A DNA stretch of 64,000 bases, from positions 277,025 through 341,024 of the forward strand of contig JAUILN010000013.1 in NCBI GenBank assembly GCA_030432695.1, written 5' to 3'. This document shows positions 33,820 through 42,408 of this stretch, one piece after another (positions within the stretch are counted from its first letter, which is position 1; every line of letters begins with the position of its first letter). The stretch is from a bacterium (GTDB lineage Bacteria > Planctomycetota > UBA1135 > UBA2386). The position numbers and the translations under genes are program-made. The notes below the pieces were generated by a model, which searched no databases, had not been told where the DNA came from, and worked only from the letters and a program-made list of their open reading frames with translations.

Positions 33820-34773
33820 TCAGCCGCGGGACGGTGGAGCCGCTTCGCGGCGCACCGGATTGCGCAGCACGCCGATGCGCTCGATCCGCCCGGTGCAGAC
33901 GTCGCCATCGCGCAGCGGGCCGACGCCCTCGGGGGTGCCCATCGCGATGAGGTCGCCGGGGCGCAGCGTGGTGTGCTTCGACAGCCAGGCGATCGCGGTC
34001 GGCACGTCGACCACCATCTTGGAGGTGTGGCTCGCCTGGCGCAGCTCGTCGTTCACCCACAGCTCGATCGCGAGGTCGTGCGGATCGAGCGCGTCGGCCG
34101 GCACCACCCAGGGACCGATCGGGCAGAAGGTGTCGAACGACTTGCAGCGCAGCCACGGCTTCTGCGCACCGCGGTCGTCGCCCTGCATGCGCCGCGCGGT
34201 GACGTCGTTCAGCACCGTGTAGCCGGCGACCAGCTCCATCGCCTCAGCGGGCTCGACGTACTTGCGGCCGCGGCCCTCGGGGTCGGCGAAGCCGAGGATC
34301 ACCGCCAGCTCGATCTCGTGGTCGATCCGCGTCTCGACCCACCACGGCAGCACGATCGGTGCCGCGTGGGCCTGCAGGGTGTCGGGGAGCTTGGTGAAGA
34401 ACAGCGGTTCCTCCGGCACCTCGGCGCCGAACTCGGCGGCGTGCGCGGCGAAGTTCTTGCCGAAGCAGAGGATCTTGCCGGGGCGCGCGATCGGCACGTC
34501 CCAGTGGATCGACGCGGGGTCGAGCGGGGTGCCGGTGGCGGCGAGGGCGCGCAGGCCGGTGGCGGTGCCCAGGCCGGACCCGACCGCCGAGAGTCCGGTG
34601 AGCTCGGGGCTCGGATCGCGCGGCGCGACGTCCCAGTCTGGTTCGGCGTCGACGAAGTGCGGGCCGTCGGGCACGACCACGCCGAAGCGGCGCGCGCCGT
34701 CGACGCGGTGTGCGAACCAGGCGGGGGAGTCCGGGAGCGACAGGTCGTCCGACGGAGGGCAGGGTTCGTTCAT
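33820..34773 (-). CDS. fumarylacetoacetate hydrolase family protein
   Basis: 317-aa FAH-fold enzyme, which cleaves or decarboxylates 2-oxo-acid-type substrates using Mg or Mn. The catalytic C-terminal domain has ILCFGKNFAAHAAEFG (about 98-113), metal ligands Glu in HEIELAVILG (about 152-154) and Asp in LNDVTARRMQ (about 190), then KSFDTFCPIGPWVV and the closing LRPGDLIAMGTPEGVG. This wording is typical of acylpyruvase (FAHD1-like) and 2-hydroxyhepta-2,4-diene-dioate isomerase relatives. The start overlaps the stop of the exported toroid gene by four bases (ATGA), a surprising pairing of a cytosolic enzyme with an exported protein. Confidence 0.9.
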   Translation of the reverse strand: MNEPCPPSDDLSLPDSPAWFAHRVDGARRFGVVVPDGPHFVDAEPDWDVAPRDPSPELTGLSAVGSGLGTATGLRALAATGTPLDPASIHWDVPIARPGKILCFGKNFAAHAAEFGAEVPEEPLFFTKLPDTLQAHAAPIVLPWWVETRIDHEIELAVILGFADPEGRGRKYVEPAEAMELVAGYTVLNDVTARRMQGDDRGAQKPWLRCKSFDTFCPIGPWVVPADALDPHDLAIELWVNDELRQASHTSKMVVDVPTAIAWLSKHTTLRPGDLIAMGTPEGVGPLRDGDVCTGRIERIGVLRNPVRREAAPPSRG

Positions 34774-35990
34774 CGGCAGCGTTCCAGGGCCAGCAGGGCG
34801 AACGTCGTGCAGAGCAGTGGCTTGTCCTCCCACCACCGGCCGCTCTCCTCGTTGAGCCACGAGCCATCGTCGTGCTGCAGCTCCTCCAGTCGAGCCGACA
34901 GCTCGGCCTTCCAGTGGACGGTGCGCGGCTCGGCGTCCTCGTCGTTCGCGGGCACGGTCAGCTCTTCGATGCCGGCCTCGTCGAGGGCCTGCGCCAGGAC
35001 CATGTAGTAGTAGTACAGGCCCTGGTACTGCGCCTCCTTGCCGAGTGCTGGGTCGGAGCCCGGGTTGATCTCGACCGACCAGTTGCCCTGGATCCAATCG
35101 ACCGCCGCCTGCACGCGCGGGTCGTCGGCGGGGATGCCGGCGAGGATGTAGCACTTGAGCAGGGAGTAGGTCATCGAGCCGTAGCTGCGCGGGATGACCT
35201 TGCCGTCGGGCAGTTCGACGTAGCCGGCGGTGGAGTTGCCGGGGTAGTACATCGCCCCGCCGTCGTCGCCGGAGACGACCTCCTGCCACTCGTCGCCGTT
35301 CTTCACGCGGCCCGCGAAGTCGTTCGACTCGCGGCGGTTCTGCGAGCGCTGCAGGAACACCACCGCCTTGGACAGCGCCTCGTCGTTGGCGGGCAGGCCG
35401 GACTCGCGCAGCGCCTGGATCGCGAACGACAGGTTGGAGAGGTCGCCGCGCTGGTCGCCGCCGTAGCCGACCGAACCGTAGTCGCGGTCCTCCTTGGCGA
35501 AGCCGCGGTCCTCGATGTTCTGGATGCCGAGGATGTAGTGCTGGGCCTTCTCGAGGGGCTTGCTGAACTCGTCGCGATGGGCCTTGGCCAGCGCGAGCAT
35601 CACCGCACAGGTGGTGTAGTTGGTGTTGCGGCGGCCGAACGAGCCGTCGTCGTTCTGCTGCTTCAGCAGCGCCGCGAGGCCCTGGTCGATGAGCTTCTGC
35701 TCGTCCTCGCTGCGGAGGTCGGCCGGCTTGGTCTGCAGGGCGGCCAGGGCGAGGCCCGAGAGGCCGGGGTCCGGGAAGTTGCCCTGCGGCGTGGCGATGA
35801 AGAAGGCACCGTCCTTCTGCTGCGTCAGCATGAACGCGAAGCCGTCCTGCTGGGTCTTCGTCCAGCCAGCGGCGGCGATGAGGGCAGCAGCGGTCTCCTC
35901 GTTGTGCTGGGCCTGCAGCGGGAGCAGCGCGAGGAGGGCGGCGGTCAGGGTGGACAGGGCTCCGAGGGCCGAACGGGAAGGGTGTTCCAT
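34770..35990 (-). CDS. exported prenyltransferase/squalene-cyclase-fold repeat protein (short paralogue)
   Basis: 406 aa with a signal peptide (residues 1-27, ending in LLPLQAQ). The mature part consists of alpha/alpha-toroid repeats marked by QW-like motifs: QQKDGAFF (about 57-64), QQNDDGSFGRR (about 111-121) and QHDDGSWLNEE (about 373-383). The strongly conserved middle contains GYGGDQRGDLSNL, SGDDGGAMYYPGN and IPRSYGSMTYSLLKCY. I see no DxDD or DCTAE-type cyclase motif. With its export signal, this suggests a binding or non-cyclase role. It is about the length of, and clearly homologous to, the C-terminal two thirds of the next upstream gene product (36137-37933), so the pair arose by duplication. 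Confidence 0.82.
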   Translation of the reverse strand: MEHPSRSALGALSTLTAALLALLPLQAQHNEETAAALIAAAGWTKTQQDGFAFMLTQQKDGAFFIATPQGNFPDPGLSGLALAALQTKPADLRSEDEQKLIDQGLAALLKQQNDDGSFGRRNTNYTTCAVMLALAKAHRDEFSKPLEKAQHYILGIQNIEDRGFAKEDRDYGSVGYGGDQRGDLSNLSFAIQALRESGLPANDEALSKAVVFLQRSQNRRESNDFAGRVKNGDEWQEVVSGDDGGAMYYPGNSTAGYVELPDGKVIPRSYGSMTYSLLKCYILAGIPADDPRVQAAVDWIQGNWSVEINPGSDPALGKEAQYQGLYYYYMVLAQALDEAGIEELTVPANDEDAEPRTVHWKAELSARLEELQHDDGSWLNEESGRWWEDKPLLCTTFALLALERCR

Positions 35991-36136
35991 GGGAGGGTCT
36001 TGGCCGGGGGTCTGGATCGCGCAACGATCCGGATGGGCGTCCGCGCAACGGCGAGTCGCGGCCTCGGTTCAGCCTCCATCCGGAATCCCGGTCTCCGGCT
36101 GGTCTCGTGCGGACGCTGCTCCCCGTCCCCCGGTCG

Positions 36137-37933
36137 TCACTGGCAGCGCTCGAGGGCCAGCAGCGCGTAGATCGTGCAGATCGCGGACTTGTCCTCCCAC
36201 CAGCGATCGTTGCGTTGGTTGAGCCAGGCGCCGTCGTCGTTCTGTGCTGCTTCGAGGCTCTCGCGGAGCGCCGTGCGCCACTGGATCTGGGGCGGAGCCG
36301 AAGCGACGTCGGCGGACGCACGACCAGACAGCGAGTCGATGCCGGCCTCGTCGAGGGCCTGGGCGAGGACCATGTAGTAGTAGTAGAGGCCCTGATACTG
36401 GGCCTTCTCGCCGAGCGCGGGGTCCGAGCCCGGGTTCACGTCGAGGCTCCAGTTGGCTTCGATCCACTCGACCGCCGCCTGCACCCGCGGGTCGTCGGTC
36501 GGGATGCCGGCGAGGATGTAGCACTTGAGCAGGGAGTAGGTCATCGAGCCGTAGCTGCGCGGGATCGACTTGCCGTCGGGCAGCTCGACGTAGCCGGCCG
36601 GGGAGTTGCCCGGGTAGTAGGCCGCGCCGCCGTCGTCGCCGGAGACCACGTCCTGCCAGCCGTCCTCGTTGCGCACCCGCCCGGAGAAGTCGTTGACGTC
36701 GCGCTTGTTCTGGGTGCGCTGCAGGAACACCACCGCCTTGGCCAGCGCCTCGTCGTTCTCGGGCAGGCCCGCCTCGCGCAGCGCCTGCACCGCGAACTGC
36801 AGGTTCGACAGGTCGCCGCGCTGGTCGCCGCCGTAGCCGATCGAGCCGTAGTCGCGGTCGCTCCGCGCGTAGCCGCGGTCCTCGATGTTCTGGATGCCGA
36901 GGAGGTAGCGCCGGGCCTTCTCGAGTGCGGGCCCGAACTCGGCGCGGCGGGCCTTGGCCAATGCGAGCACGGCCGCGCAGGTGGTGTAGTTGGCGTTGCG
37001 CTCGGCGAACGAGCCGTCGTCGTTCTGCATCGCCAGCAGCTTCTGGAGTCCCGCCTCGATCACCGCCTGCTCGGTCTCGGTGCGCAGCGCCGCCGGCTTC
37101 GACTGCAGCGCAGCCAGCGCGAGCGCGGAGACTCCCGGGTCGGGGAAGTCGCCGGCGGGCGTGCGCAGGAAGAAGGACCCGTCTTCCTGCTGGGACAGCA
37201 GGAACTCGACGCCGGCCTGCTGCGAGGGCCACCACTCTGCGCCGACCGCGGCCGCGGGGTCGGTGCCGCTGTCGAGTTCGCGAGCGACGGTCTGGCAGGC
37301 GACGACGTCGACCAGCGCGTCGACCGCGCCGGCGAGGTTGGCGCCGCCCTCGGCGCCCAGCGCGGCGCGCAGCCGTTCGACGTGGGGCCGGCCGAGTTCC
37401 GGAGGCGTGCCCTCACCGCGGGCGACCGCGGCGCGCACCGCGGCCAGCCGCGCTGCCCACGGCCCGCTGCCGGCGTGTCCGCTGCTCTTCAGCCACTCCT
37501 CCGCCTGACGCACGTCGCTGCGATACAGCTCCGGTTCCATGACCGCGAGGGCGGCGATCGCCCAGGAAGTGGTCACCGCACGGTCGGCGGCGGTCTCGTC
37601 GTCTGCGCTGGCGAAGCTGCCGTCGCTGCGTCGGCTGCCGAACAGCGCGGCGAGCGCGGGCCGCACCACCGGGCCGTCGGCCTGCGAATAGAAGCGGTGG
37701 CAGTGGCCCATCGCGGTGAGCAGTTGCGCGGTCGTCCGGACGCTGCCGACCCGACCGTTCGGGTCCGCGGCCTTGCGCAGTGCGCCGAGGGCGCCGTCGA
37801 CGTCCGACTTGAAGATCGTGCCGAACTCGGGCCGCTCGGTGGTCTCCTGGGCCCCGATCGGAAGCGGTGCGAGGACGGCGAGTGTCCACGGCAGCAGGAG
37901 GGCGGTGGGGCGAAGGGGGAACGCGCGGGCCAT
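36137..37933 (-). CDS. exported prenyltransferase/squalene-cyclase-fold repeat protein (long paralogue)
   Basis: 598 aa with a signal peptide (residues 1-28, ending in PLPIGAQ). Residues 230-598 align almost end to end with the 406-aa neighbour: QQEDGSFFLRT, QNDDGSFAERNANYTTCA, GIQNIEDRGYA, GYGGDQRGDLSNLQFA, SGDDGGAAYYPGN, PRSYGSMTYSLLKCYILAGI and QNDDGAWLNQR. The extra N-terminal 200 residues contain a further degenerate toroid repeat (SRRSDGSFASADDETAADRAV) and a Cys/His pair in GHCHRF. The 146-base gap to the neighbour suggests separate translation but probable co-transcription. Role unknown; carbohydrate, lipid or protein binding are all possible for this fold. Confidence 0.83.
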   Translation of the reverse strand: MARAFPLRPTALLLPWTLAVLAPLPIGAQETTERPEFGTIFKSDVDGALGALRKAADPNGRVGSVRTTAQLLTAMGHCHRFYSQADGPVVRPALAALFGSRRSDGSFASADDETAADRAVTTSWAIAALAVMEPELYRSDVRQAEEWLKSSGHAGSGPWAARLAAVRAAVARGEGTPPELGRPHVERLRAALGAEGGANLAGAVDALVDVVACQTVARELDSGTDPAAAVGAEWWPSQQAGVEFLLSQQEDGSFFLRTPAGDFPDPGVSALALAALQSKPAALRTETEQAVIEAGLQKLLAMQNDDGSFAERNANYTTCAAVLALAKARRAEFGPALEKARRYLLGIQNIEDRGYARSDRDYGSIGYGGDQRGDLSNLQFAVQALREAGLPENDEALAKAVVFLQRTQNKRDVNDFSGRVRNEDGWQDVVSGDDGGAAYYPGNSPAGYVELPDGKSIPRSYGSMTYSLLKCYILAGIPTDDPRVQAAVEWIEANWSLDVNPGSDPALGEKAQYQGLYYYYMVLAQALDEAGIDSLSGRASADVASAPPQIQWRTALRESLEAAQNDDGAWLNQRNDRWWEDKSAICTIYALLALERCQ

Positions 37934-38055
37934 GGCGGGTCTCGGTCGTGGCGGTGGAGGGAGGTGCGCGGCCGAGAGACGAGCCCTGGCCGGCGTCCGA
38001 TCCAGGTGCGACCGGATCGGTCCGCGCACGATACCGCGGCGCGCCGCGCAGGCGA

Positions 38056-38412
38056 TCACTCCGCCGAGCGCGTGCCGGGTCCCGGCGGCGGCTCGATCCG
38101 CACCGCGGTCCCGTAGACCAGCATCTCGGCCGATCCCGCGGCGACCCGGCTGTTCTCGAAGCGCACGCCGATGATCGCGTTCGCGCCGAGCTGGAGGGCG
38201 TGGTCGCACATCCGGTCGAGGGCCTGCTCGCGGGCCTCGGCCATCATCTTCACGTAGTGGTCGAGGTCGGAGCCGACCAGGTTCCGCAGCCACTCGACGA
38301 AGTCCTTGAACACGTCGCGGGTGCGGATCGACTGGCCGCGGACCAGGCCGAAGGTCTCCTGGATGTCGTGGCCAGGGACGTTGCTGGTGGTGGTGATCAG
38401 GATCCTGCTCAT
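38056..38412 (-). CDS. YbjQ/UPF0145 family protein
   Basis: 118 aa. The sequence TTTSNVPGHDIQETFGLVRG at the N-terminus, followed by the helix with EAREQALDRMCDHALQLGANAIIGVRF and the strands SAEMLVYGTAVRI, is diagnostic of the YbjQ_1 family. It is a small cytoplasmic protein thought to form pentamers and loosely labelled heavy-metal binding. The start overlaps the anti-sigma gene stop by four bases (ATGA). The C-terminal dozen residues are Pro/Gly-rich and variable. Its translational link to a sigma/anti-sigma pair is notable, since the family is otherwise of uncertain role. Confidence 0.93.
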   Translation of the reverse strand: MSRILITTTSNVPGHDIQETFGLVRGQSIRTRDVFKDFVEWLRNLVGSDLDHYVKMMAEAREQALDRMCDHALQLGANAIIGVRFENSRVAAGSAEMLVYGTAVRIEPPPGPGTRSAE

Positions 38413-38894
38413 CGCACGACTCCGCGGTAGCGGTCGAGTCGGCGGGTCCTGAGGCGCTGGCGGACGGTCGAGGCCAGCAGCAGGCCGCCGCCCGCGACGA
38501 TCGCCGCGGAGCCGATCTTCAGCACCCAAGGGAAGTCGGCGCAGTACAGCTCCCAACACCCGAAGCCGGCCAGGCAGGCGACGCCGCCGACCAGCAACAC
38601 CCAGCCGAGCCGCCACTCGGCGCGGTTGTAGAAGCGTCCCCAGAAGCGCCGCAGCTCGGCCTCGGTCGGCTCCAGTCGTCCGGAGCCGTGCGAGAGGTCG
38701 AGCATGGTCCGGTAGTCGGCGACCTCGGCGGCGAGTCCGGGATCGTCGGCCATCAGCTTCTCGAAGCGCAGCCGCTCGCGCGGAGCCAGCTCGTGATCGA
38801 CGTAGGCCATCATCAGCTGCTCGCGCTCGCTGAGCGGCGGATCTTCTTCCGGTGCTCCGCCGGGCGGATAACGGCCGGACTCTGCGGCGTTCAT
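38409..38894 (-). CDS. putative membrane anti-sigma factor
   Basis: 161 aa. Residues 25-60 (LMMAYVDHELAPRERLRFEKLMADDPGLAAEV) match the N-terminal helical pattern of anti-sigma factors, but no His-x3-Cys-x2-Cys zinc motif is present. Two membrane segments follow (about 97-117 and 124-146), with a short segment containing two Cys between them (CWELYCADF), then a basic cytoplasmic tail. The gene starts inside the last four bases of the ECF sigma factor gene and ends overlapping the YbjQ gene. Topology and position support binding of that sigma factor at the membrane; direct evidence is lacking. Confidence 0.78.
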   Translation of the reverse strand: MNAAESGRYPPGGAPEEDPPLSEREQLMMAYVDHELAPRERLRFEKLMADDPGLAAEVADYRTMLDLSHGSGRLEPTEAELRRFWGRFYNRAEWRLGWVLLVGGVACLAGFGCWELYCADFPWVLKIGSAAIVAGGGLLLASTVRQRLRTRRLDRYRGVVR

Positions 38895-39502
38895 CGGCGG
38901 CCCTCCAGGACGGGCTCCAGGATGCCGCGCAGGCGGCGCCGGGCGTGGAACAGACGGGACATGACGGTGCCGACCGGGCATTCGAGGATCTCGGCGATCT
39001 GCGCGTATTCGAGGTCCTCGATGTGTCGGAGCAGGATGATCTCGCGGTGGGCTGGGCTGAGCTGGTCGAGTGCCGACCAGAAATGACGCTGTGACTCGTT
39101 GAGCTCCGCGCGGGACCGGGGACACAGCATCCCCTCGTCCTCGAGTTCGAAGTCACCCTCGCCTTCGTCGCGAGCGCTGAGCGACCAGGCCCGGCGCCGC
39201 CGGCGCTTCTCCAGGAAGCTCAGGCAGGCATTGCGGAGGATCCGGAAGAACCACGGCGCGAACGGTTCGCCGTCGCGGAAGCGGTCCAGCGACTTGAAGA
39301 CCCGGAAGAAGGCCTCCTGCGCCAGATCGACCGCGTCGTCACGGTTGCGCGTGTAGCCCATCGCGACGTGGATCGCGGGGCCCATGTAGCGATCGACCAG
39401 GGCCTCGAAGCTCTCGGCATGGCCGCGCTTCGCGTCGCTGATCAGACGGATTTCCTCGACGGCACTCAACGGCCGCGGACTACCGGACCCGGTGGGGGGC
39501 AT
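38891..39502 (-). CDS. ECF-type RNA polymerase sigma factor
   Basis: 203 aa. Region 2 lies about residues 28-95 with ALVDRYMGPAIHVAM, RDDAVDLAQEAFFRVF and PFAPWFFRILRNACLSFLEKRRRR. An acidic linker (EGEGDFELEDEG) follows, then region 4 at about 140-200 with LSPAHREIILLRHIEDLEYAQIAEIL and the DNA-recognition helix VGTVMSRLFHARRRL. There is no region 3, as expected for the extracytoplasmic-function class. It heads a run of eight codirectional genes reaching 32750 and is coupled to the anti-sigma gene by ATGA. The upstream neighbour is divergent 89 bases away, where its promoter must lie. Confidence 0.93.
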   Translation of the reverse strand: MPPTGSGSPRPLSAVEEIRLISDAKRGHAESFEALVDRYMGPAIHVAMGYTRNRDDAVDLAQEAFFRVFKSLDRFRDGEPFAPWFFRILRNACLSFLEKRRRRRAWSLSARDEGEGDFELEDEGMLCPRSRAELNESQRHFWSALDQLSPAHREIILLRHIEDLEYAQIAEILECPVGTVMSRLFHARRRLRGILEPVLEGRR

Positions 39503-39591
39503 TCAGGCCCCATCCAACTTTCTTCTGCAGGTCGGCGCAACGTGCAGTTCGGTGGTTGTGGCGCTCCCGGCGGCCGGTTCCGATCGGCGCG

Positions 39592-40668
39592 ATGGCTGTC
39601 GATGCCCGTCGCGCGGTCCGGCTCTGCGAGGAGTTCCTGGCGATCCCGAGTCCCTACGGCGCGGAACAGGGGTTCTGCTCGGACATGCGGCGGCGGGCCG
39701 AGGGGCTGCGTCCCTGGGCGCTCGAGGAGGCGGACGACAGCTTGCTGATCGTGCCGCGCGCGCCTCGAGAAGGGCGTCCGCGGGTGCTGTTGGCGGGCCA
39801 CCTCGACACGGTGCCCGAGCTGAGTCCCAACCCGGTGCGCAGCGAGGCGGGACGGCTCTACGGCACCGGCGCCTCCGACATGAAGTCCGGACTTGCGGTG
39901 CTGTGGGCGGTGGCGGAAGCGCTGGTCGACACGGCGGCGGACGTCGACGTGGTGGTCGTGCTGTATGCGCGCGAGGAGGGGCCCTACGAACATTCGGCCC
40001 TGCCGTCGCTGCGCGCCGCCGCGCCGCAGTGGTTCGAGGGCGTCGACCTCGCGGTGTGCATGGAGCCGACCGACGGGGTGGTCGAGGTGGGCTGCATCGG
40101 CACGCTCCACGCGCGCATCGTGTTCGAGGGCCGACGCGCCCATTCGGCCCGGCCGTGGCAGGGCGACAACGCGTTGCATCGTGCCGGTCGGTTCGTGGCC
40201 CGGGTCGACGGCTTCGGTCGGCGGCGGGTCGCGCGGGGCGGGTTGGAGTTCTCCGAGGTCCTGAGTGCGACCGGTATCGAGACGCGCGGTGCGCTCAACG
40301 TGGTCCCCGACCTCGCCGTCGTCGAGGTCAACTACCGCTACGCTCCGGGCCGTGACCGGGCGTCCGCGGAGCGCGAACTCGCCGCGGTGGTGCGCGGCGA
40401 GGGCCGCATCGAAGTGGTGTCCTGGTGGCCGGCGGGGGACGCGCATCCGGACCACGAGCTGGTCCGCTCCCTGGTGCGTGCTGCCGGCGGGGAGGTGCCG
40501 CGTGCCAAGCAGGCCTGGACCGACGTGGGGCGCTTCACGGGTTGGAGCATCCCCGCGGTCAGCTGGGGACCGGGCCTGCGGGCGCAGGCCCACCAGGCCG
40601 GTGAGTGGGTCGAGGTCGAGGCGATCGTGCGGGCGTGTCGCGTCGTCGGGGACTGGCTCGGGATCTGA
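39592..40668 (+). CDS. M20 metallopeptidase, DapE-like
   Basis: 358 aa co-catalytic zinc hydrolase. Motifs in order: LAGHLDTVP (His and Asp, about 75-83), GTGASDMKSGLAV (bridging Asp, about 100), AREEGPYEHS (catalytic Glu about 135), MEPT (Glu, about 163) and the closing PGLRAQAHQAGEWVEVE (His about 340). The dimerisation insert lies between about 170 and 280. The spacing resembles actinobacterial-type succinyl-diaminopimelate desuccinylase, which would act in lysine/peptidoglycan synthesis; acetylornithine deacetylase or a general peptidase are alternatives. The ATG at 39592 is preferred to one 12 codons upstream because homology begins here. Divergent from the sigma factor gene. Confidence 0.85.
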   Translation: MAVDARRAVRLCEEFLAIPSPYGAEQGFCSDMRRRAEGLRPWALEEADDSLLIVPRAPREGRPRVLLAGHLDTVPELSPNPVRSEAGRLYGTGASDMKSGLAVLWAVAEALVDTAADVDVVVVLYAREEGPYEHSALPSLRAAAPQWFEGVDLAVCMEPTDGVVEVGCIGTLHARIVFEGRRAHSARPWQGDNALHRAGRFVARVDGFGRRRVARGGLEFSEVLSATGIETRGALNVVPDLAVVEVNYRYAPGRDRASAERELAAVVRGEGRIEVVSWWPAGDAHPDHELVRSLVRAAGGEVPRAKQAWTDVGRFTGWSIPAVSWGPGLRAQAHQAGEWVEVEAIVRACRVVGDWLGI

Positions 40669-40703
40669 TGCGACGCGGTCCGGTCGAAGCTGCCGGGATC
40701 TCG

Positions 40704-41717
40704 TCAAGCCGAGGGCGCTTCGGCCGACGGTTCCGGGCGTCGCGCGACAGGCTCGGGATGGAGGGCGGCGCGACTCGCCTCCAGCGCCCGTCCGACCTCC
40801 ACGCGCAGCACGACCGCGGAGAACGGCTTGGCGATCCGCCGTTCCGTCGTCGCGAGTTCCGCGGCGGGATCGCCGAGACCGGTCATCAGCAGGACCTGTG
40901 CCGCGGGATGCCGTTGGCGGATCCTGAGCAACAGGTCGGGAAGTGGGCTACTGGGAAGGTGGGCGTCGACCAGCACCACCAGCGGGTGGGTGGCAGGCGT
41001 CGCGTCGAGCAGCTCGACCAGACGGTCGGCGCAGTGCGCCTCCATCAGGCGTGCGCCGAGTGGTCGTAGGGATCGGTGGCAGGCACGCCGGACCAGGTCG
41101 TCGCCGTCGGCGAGCAGGACATGCGCGTCCCGATGCTCGGTTGGGAGCGTGTCGCTGCGCATCGAGGTGGGTGGTGTCGGAACCGTGTTCGACTGGTGGT
41201 CCGCGATCCGTCGGCGCAGCGCGTGCTGCGCGTCTTCGCGCAGGAACTCCGCGGCGAGCCGTGCAGCGCAGATCTCCAGGACGGTGGCCTCGTCGACACC
41301 CGGATCGCCTGCCTGGTCGAACAGCGCGGCGAGCACGCCGATGGTCGCGCCATCGGGGGTTCGGATCGGCTGCCCGACGTAGCACGTGGCCTGCAGCTCC
41401 CGGAGCGCCGCGTCGTCGGGGAACCGTTCGGCGAGACGGTCCCGGACCAGCAGGGGACCCTGGTCGACCACCAGCTCGCAGGGTGTGCCACGGAGTCGGT
41501 ATGGCGAGGGCCGGACCAGTCGATCGCGATGCGCGACCGCGGCCGGGTGGATCCAGCGCTCGCCGCGTTGCTCCAGCCGGCCCGCGAGGACCAGCGCGGC
41601 ACCGAACCGCTCGCCCAGCCGGGCGACGAGTCGGGACGGGAACGCCTCCCCCGTCCATCCCGCGGTCTCGAGGAGCAGCGCCAGTGTTGCGCGCTCTTGT
41701 GTTCCGATGCTCGCCAT
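40704..41717 (-). CDS. GAF-domain plus receiver-domain regulator
   Basis: 337 aa. Residues 8-165 form a GAF-like sensory domain (LPxRLVARLGERFGAALVLAG..., PDDAALRELQATCYVGQPI, GATIGVLAALFD). After a 35-residue linker, residues 197-315 form a receiver domain with the acidic pair in HVLLADGDDLVRRA, the phospho-acceptor Asp in LVDAHLPSS, Thr in LLMTGLG and Lys in RIAKPFS. No DNA-binding or kinase output is attached, so it resembles a single-output adaptor or phosphate sink. No histidine kinase lies nearby. The upstream 117 bases are relatively AT-rich and probably carry its promoter. It converges on the M20 gene. Confidence 0.85.
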   Translation of the reverse strand: MASIGTQERATLALLLETAGWTGEAFPSRLVARLGERFGAALVLAGRLEQRGERWIHPAAVAHRDRLVRPSPYRLRGTPCELVVDQGPLLVRDRLAERFPDDAALRELQATCYVGQPIRTPDGATIGVLAALFDQAGDPGVDEATVLEICAARLAAEFLREDAQHALRRRIADHQSNTVPTPPTSMRSDTLPTEHRDAHVLLADGDDLVRRACHRSLRPLGARLMEAHCADRLVELLDATPATHPLVVLVDAHLPSSPLPDLLLRIRQRHPAAQVLLMTGLGDPAAELATTERRIAKPFSAVVLRVEVGRALEASRAALHPEPVARRPEPSAEAPSA

Positions 41718-41834
41718 GTGCGTAGATGTTAGTTCATGATCGACCGCATGGTTGTATCGGAGATGTCTCGATTCGCCGCATCGTACAGGCGTCCGTCCTG
41801 CCCATGCCGCCGGCGAAATCGCGATACCCGAGGT

Positions 41835-42161
41835 TCAACGTCCCGTCTGGTGGGGAAGCTCTTCCCCAACCCACCGGGCCATCCCGCCCCGGACGTTGAA
41901 CAGCGGTCCGTAGCCGGCGTCGGCGAGGATCGCGCAGGCGTGGACCGAGCGGATTCCGTGCTCGCAGACCACCACGAAGCCGGCCGCCGACTCGGGCAGC
42001 TCGTCGATTCGTTGCGCGAGTTCCTGAACGGGGACGAGGACGGCGCCCTCGGCGCGGTGGGAGTCGAACTCGGGCCGGGTCCGGACGTCGAGCAGGGTCG
42101 GGGGATCGGCGGCGTGGAGCAGGCGGAGGGCTTCCGCCGGCGTCAGGTCGGTGTATTCCAT
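41835..42161 (-). CDS. single-domain rhodanese-like protein
   Basis: 108-aa rhodanese fold. Conserved LLDVRTRPEFDSHRAEGAVLVPVQEL is followed by the active-site loop VVCEHGIRS with the persulfide-forming Cys near residue 69. The C-terminus is NVRGGMARWVGEELP. The CEHGIRS loop is the PspE/GlpE-like type, probably a thiosulfate or persulfide sulfurtransferase or a sulfur carrier in the cytoplasm. It lies 117 bases upstream of the regulator gene on the same strand, and is divergent from the GH172-like gene. Confidence 0.9.
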   Translation of the reverse strand: MEYTDLTPAEALRLLHAADPPTLLDVRTRPEFDSHRAEGAVLVPVQELAQRIDELPESAAGFVVVCEHGIRSVHACAILADAGYGPLFNVRGGMARWVGEELPHQTGR

Positions 42162-42408
42162 CGTGAGGTCCTGGCGGCCTACGGGCTCTCCCGCGGGTCG
42201 CGTTCCGCCGGATGATGACGCCGGTGCCCGACCCGCGCGAGACCATCGTCCCCAAGTCCCGATCTGCAAGGCTCTTCCGGGGCACTCCTCCCGGTCCGCG
42301 GTTCCGCGCTATCCTTCCTGGTCTCCCCATGTGCCGGCGTCGACCCGGCACAGCCCTCTCCTTCGCCGGGCTCCGGAGTCCGAACTCCACCCGCCGCCCG
42401 ACACCCCA

